Source: Onchidella celtica (taxonomy: Eukaryota; Mollusca; Gastropoda; Systellommatophora; Onchidiidae). From it: a stretch of 64,000 nt of DNA. The notes below the pieces were generated by a model, which worked only from the letters and a program-made list of their open reading frames with translations, was not told where the DNA came from and searched no databases. The stretch covers positions 8,114,957 to 8,178,956 of the forward strand of contig OZ007569.1 in NCBI GenBank assembly GCA_963931925.1. Reading direction: 5' to 3'. Made by a program: the position numbers and the translations under genes. Position 1 is the stretch's first letter, and each line of letters opens with the position of its first letter. Of this stretch, positions 36,438 through 64,000 are shown one piece after another.

Positions 36438-37167
36438 AGTTTGCTCAAGTTTTAAAAAACGGGTAAAAAAAAAAATCTTAATGAAAGAAATATTTTCCTT
36501 TTGTTTTCTTGCATTTAAGTAAGTGGCCTTGGAGTTTAACATTTGAACCCTGGAAAAAACTTTCTCAAAGAGCTGTGGAAACCCAATCTTGTGTGTGTTA
36601 TCACACAGAGATAAAAAAAACAACACAGAAATGATGATGATAACAAAGCAAAGCTAAAATGCACACTGAAAACTAACCATAATTCACTATCTAGGATTTT
36701 TATTTGTCTTTAAATCTGAGAGCTGTCATCCCTCAGGCAAAGTCCCTTTTATCCAAATTCAAGCATGTCTCATATTAGCTCAAACAGAAAATCAAAAAGT
36801 ATTAACAAAATTCTGTGAAAGAAAATGAACAAAATAATAACGGAAAGCAATGGCGGCTAATAAACAGACAAAAAAAAAGCATCAAAAAACAAATCTAAAA
36901 AAAGTACAATGTTTTAAAAAAGTTATAAATTTTGTTACATAATACAGATCATTCCATGAAATAAGTAAAACTGTCATTTGAAGATAATTAGAGGAGTTGG
37001 AAAGGATTAATGTGGATAAAAAGTGACAGCTGGATACCAAAAAATAATATTGCTGCTTTGCAGCCAATTTTTACTTCTCTGATCTCGTAATCATATTCTT
37101 TCTTTCATTCATATTTTTATCCTCATTTTCTGTCTCTTTTGCTCTGTGTGTGTGTCTGTCTCTCCGG

Positions 37168-37462
37168 CTCTCTCTCTCTCCCTGCTCTCTCTTTATCTAC
37201 CTCTCTGTCTTTCAGTCTCTCTCTCTCTCCCTGCTCTCTTTATCTACCTCTCTGTCTTTCAGTCTCTCTCTCTCCCTGCTCTCTCTTTATCTACCTCTCT
37301 GTCTTTCAGTCTCTCTCTCTCTCCCTGCTCTCTTTATCTACCTCTCTGTCTTTCAGTCTCTCTTTCTCCCTGCTCTCTCTTTATCTACCTCTCTCAGTCT
37401 CTGTCTTTCAGTCTCTCTCTCTCTCTCTCTCCCTCTCTCTTTATCTGCCTCTCTGTCTTTCA
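37168..37462 (+). repeat. CT-rich 45-bp minisatellite with TTTCAG at each unit end
   Basis: About six units of TCTCTCTCTCTCCCTGCTCT followed by CTTTATCTACCTCTCTGTCTTTCAG. The unit length of 45 (15 codons) keeps long serine/leucine-rich frames open in several frames. Those frames are artefacts of composition. Confidence 0.9.
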
Positions 37463-37961
37463 CTCTCTCTCTGTCTCTCTCTCTTACAGTTTCAATCCAT
37501 CTGTCAGTGTCAATCTTACTTTCATTATTAAGCCATTCCTGATTATCCCCCCCCCCCCCTCCCTTTCTTGTATTTTTCATTCCCTTATTCCCATTTTCTA
37601 CTTTTGTTTATGTTTGGATGACCATAATATACTGGTATTCAAAATCCTGAGTTTTTCTATCATTCACTTCAGTGTCTTTCACTACTTTCAGTTTCAGTTT
37701 CATTTTTCTTTCTCTCACATTCAGTGCCTGTTCCCAATTCATTTATTTCTCTGCCATTTCTCTCCCGCTCTCTTTCTCTCATTCGTTGTCACTTCTCAAG
37801 TACCCTTTCTTTCTTTCATACAGTAAATATCCTCTGTCATCCCTTCTCTCATTCCGTGCTGCTTTCATTCATTTGGAGTGATTTCCCAAATCTTCTGTCA
37901 TTCTTGTCCCTTTCTGAGCGACTGTGAACACTTCAAGGCTTCCATAATACCTTTGACACCC

Positions 37962-63460
<25,499 letters not shown>

Positions 63461-64000
63461 CTGGCCATTGGAAACGGCAGAAGAGGATATAATCAAAGGT
63501 AACATTGGGAGTGTTTAATGATTAATTTTCTCATATACTGAGATAAAATTTCCTTTATCACAAAGCTCCTGAGGTTCTTCGTTTATATTCACAAATTGCC
63601 CACCGTTTCAAGCAAAATCTTAGTTGAATTAATATTCTCAACAAACCTTAACTCTACCTTCAAAGTTTGATGGATGGCTGGCTGGTTGGTGGATGGAAGG
63701 ATGGATGGATGGATGGATGGATGGATGGATGGATGGATGGATGGATGGATGGATGGATGGATGGATGGATGGATGGATGGATGGATGGATGGATGGGTGG
63801 ATGGATGGATGGATGGATGGATGGATGGATGGATGGGTAGAATCTGCCGGCATGACATATAAATTATACTTTTTTCATGAAAATGATGTAATAGACTGGA
63901 GCTAAAGATCCATTATATATAAGAATTTTAATCTCTGTCTCAATATTTGTTTGGTTTAAAAGAATTTTATTTAGCTATATGTCACTATGTGTTTAACACA
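63461..64000. other. Intron upstream of the B3GALNT2-like exon, with (GGAT)n array
   Basis: The stretch contains a (GGAT)n microsatellite at about 63693-63837 with a few GGGT variants. No further exon of the glycosyltransferase is recognised before the window ends. Confidence 0.7.
63693..63837 (+). repeat. (GGAT)n microsatellite
   Basis: About 35 units of GGAT, with GGGT interruptions. The repetitive frames it opens are artefacts. Confidence 0.95.

Larger units (their letters stand above)
31033..37961. other. Intergenic repeat-rich stretch between convergent genes
   Basis: No gene is recognised between the LINE and the glycosyltransferase stop codon. It contains a MITE relative (31141-31387), a poly-C tract near 31770, the inverted-repeat element 32841-33265, a LINE 3' tail (33701-33779), minisatellites at 34494-34606 and 36243-36437, and the CT-rich array 37168-37462. 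Confidence 0.7.

Noticed and set aside
37146-37826. Long serine/leucine-rich open frames (up to 226 codons) on the plus strand
   Set aside because: They arise from the CT-rich 45-bp minisatellite, are open in several frames at once, and show no domain or splice context.
63461-63525. Extending the 63.3 kb exon further upstream
   Set aside because: The frame stays open, but the added residues do not resemble the family. A pyrimidine-rich acceptor lies at 63461.
63589-63905. Open frames of repeated HPSI or WMDG
   Set aside because: Translations of the (GGAT)n microsatellite on both strands.

Overview
The window is animal nuclear DNA. It is AT-rich, its genes are split by GT-AG introns of 0.4 to 22 kb, and it is dense in microsatellites, minisatellites, small inverted-repeat elements, Helitron-like elements and truncated LINEs. 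The protein families and the repeat style fit a marine invertebrate, most likely a mollusc. That placement is an inference; nothing in the window proves the phylum.

Three protein-coding genes can be rebuilt exon by exon. (1) Minus strand, 12378 to 3894: a complete KAT8/MOF-type MYST histone acetyltransferase (4 coding exons, 426 aa). (2) Plus strand, 13736 to 26817: a complete SLC35A-family nucleotide-sugar transporter (7 coding exons, 366 aa), resembling the invertebrate group annotated as UDP-galactose transporter senju. It is head to head with KAT8, with 1,357 bp between the two start codons, so a shared bidirectional promoter is likely. (3) Minus strand, from beyond the right edge down to 37962: the last four coding exons (about 217 codons) of a family-31 glycosyltransferase closest to B3GALNT2. 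Its DDD-motif exon is separated from the exon before it by a 22.2 kb intron (41107-63276).

Layout: 1-3893 is non-coding and includes the KAT8 3' region. 3894-12378 is KAT8. 12379-13735 is the divergent promoter. 13736-26817 is the transporter, with its 3' UTR to about 27.6 kb. 27.7-37.9 kb is intergenic and holds a 5'-truncated LINE with 12-bp target-site duplications (30188-31032), several minisatellites and a CT-rich array. 37962-63460 is the glycosyltransferase gene, whose large intron carries Helitron-like elements (two in tandem), MITE families, a tRNA-derived SINE head, a second LINE fragment, and a (TCTA)n/(TCTGA|TCTAT)n block of about 1.2 kb.

Two of the genes act in Golgi/ER glycosylation (sugar-nucleotide transport and beta-1,3-GalNAc transfer). 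KAT8 is a nuclear chromatin enzyme. No evidence links the three functionally beyond proximity. I found no defence system, CRISPR array, rRNA gene or functional tRNA gene. The most unusual features are the tandem Helitron-like pair, the two-letter pentamer array, a frame-preserving minisatellite inside a LINE ORF, YY1-like motifs on both divergent start codons, and a repeat unit that contains a host stop codon.
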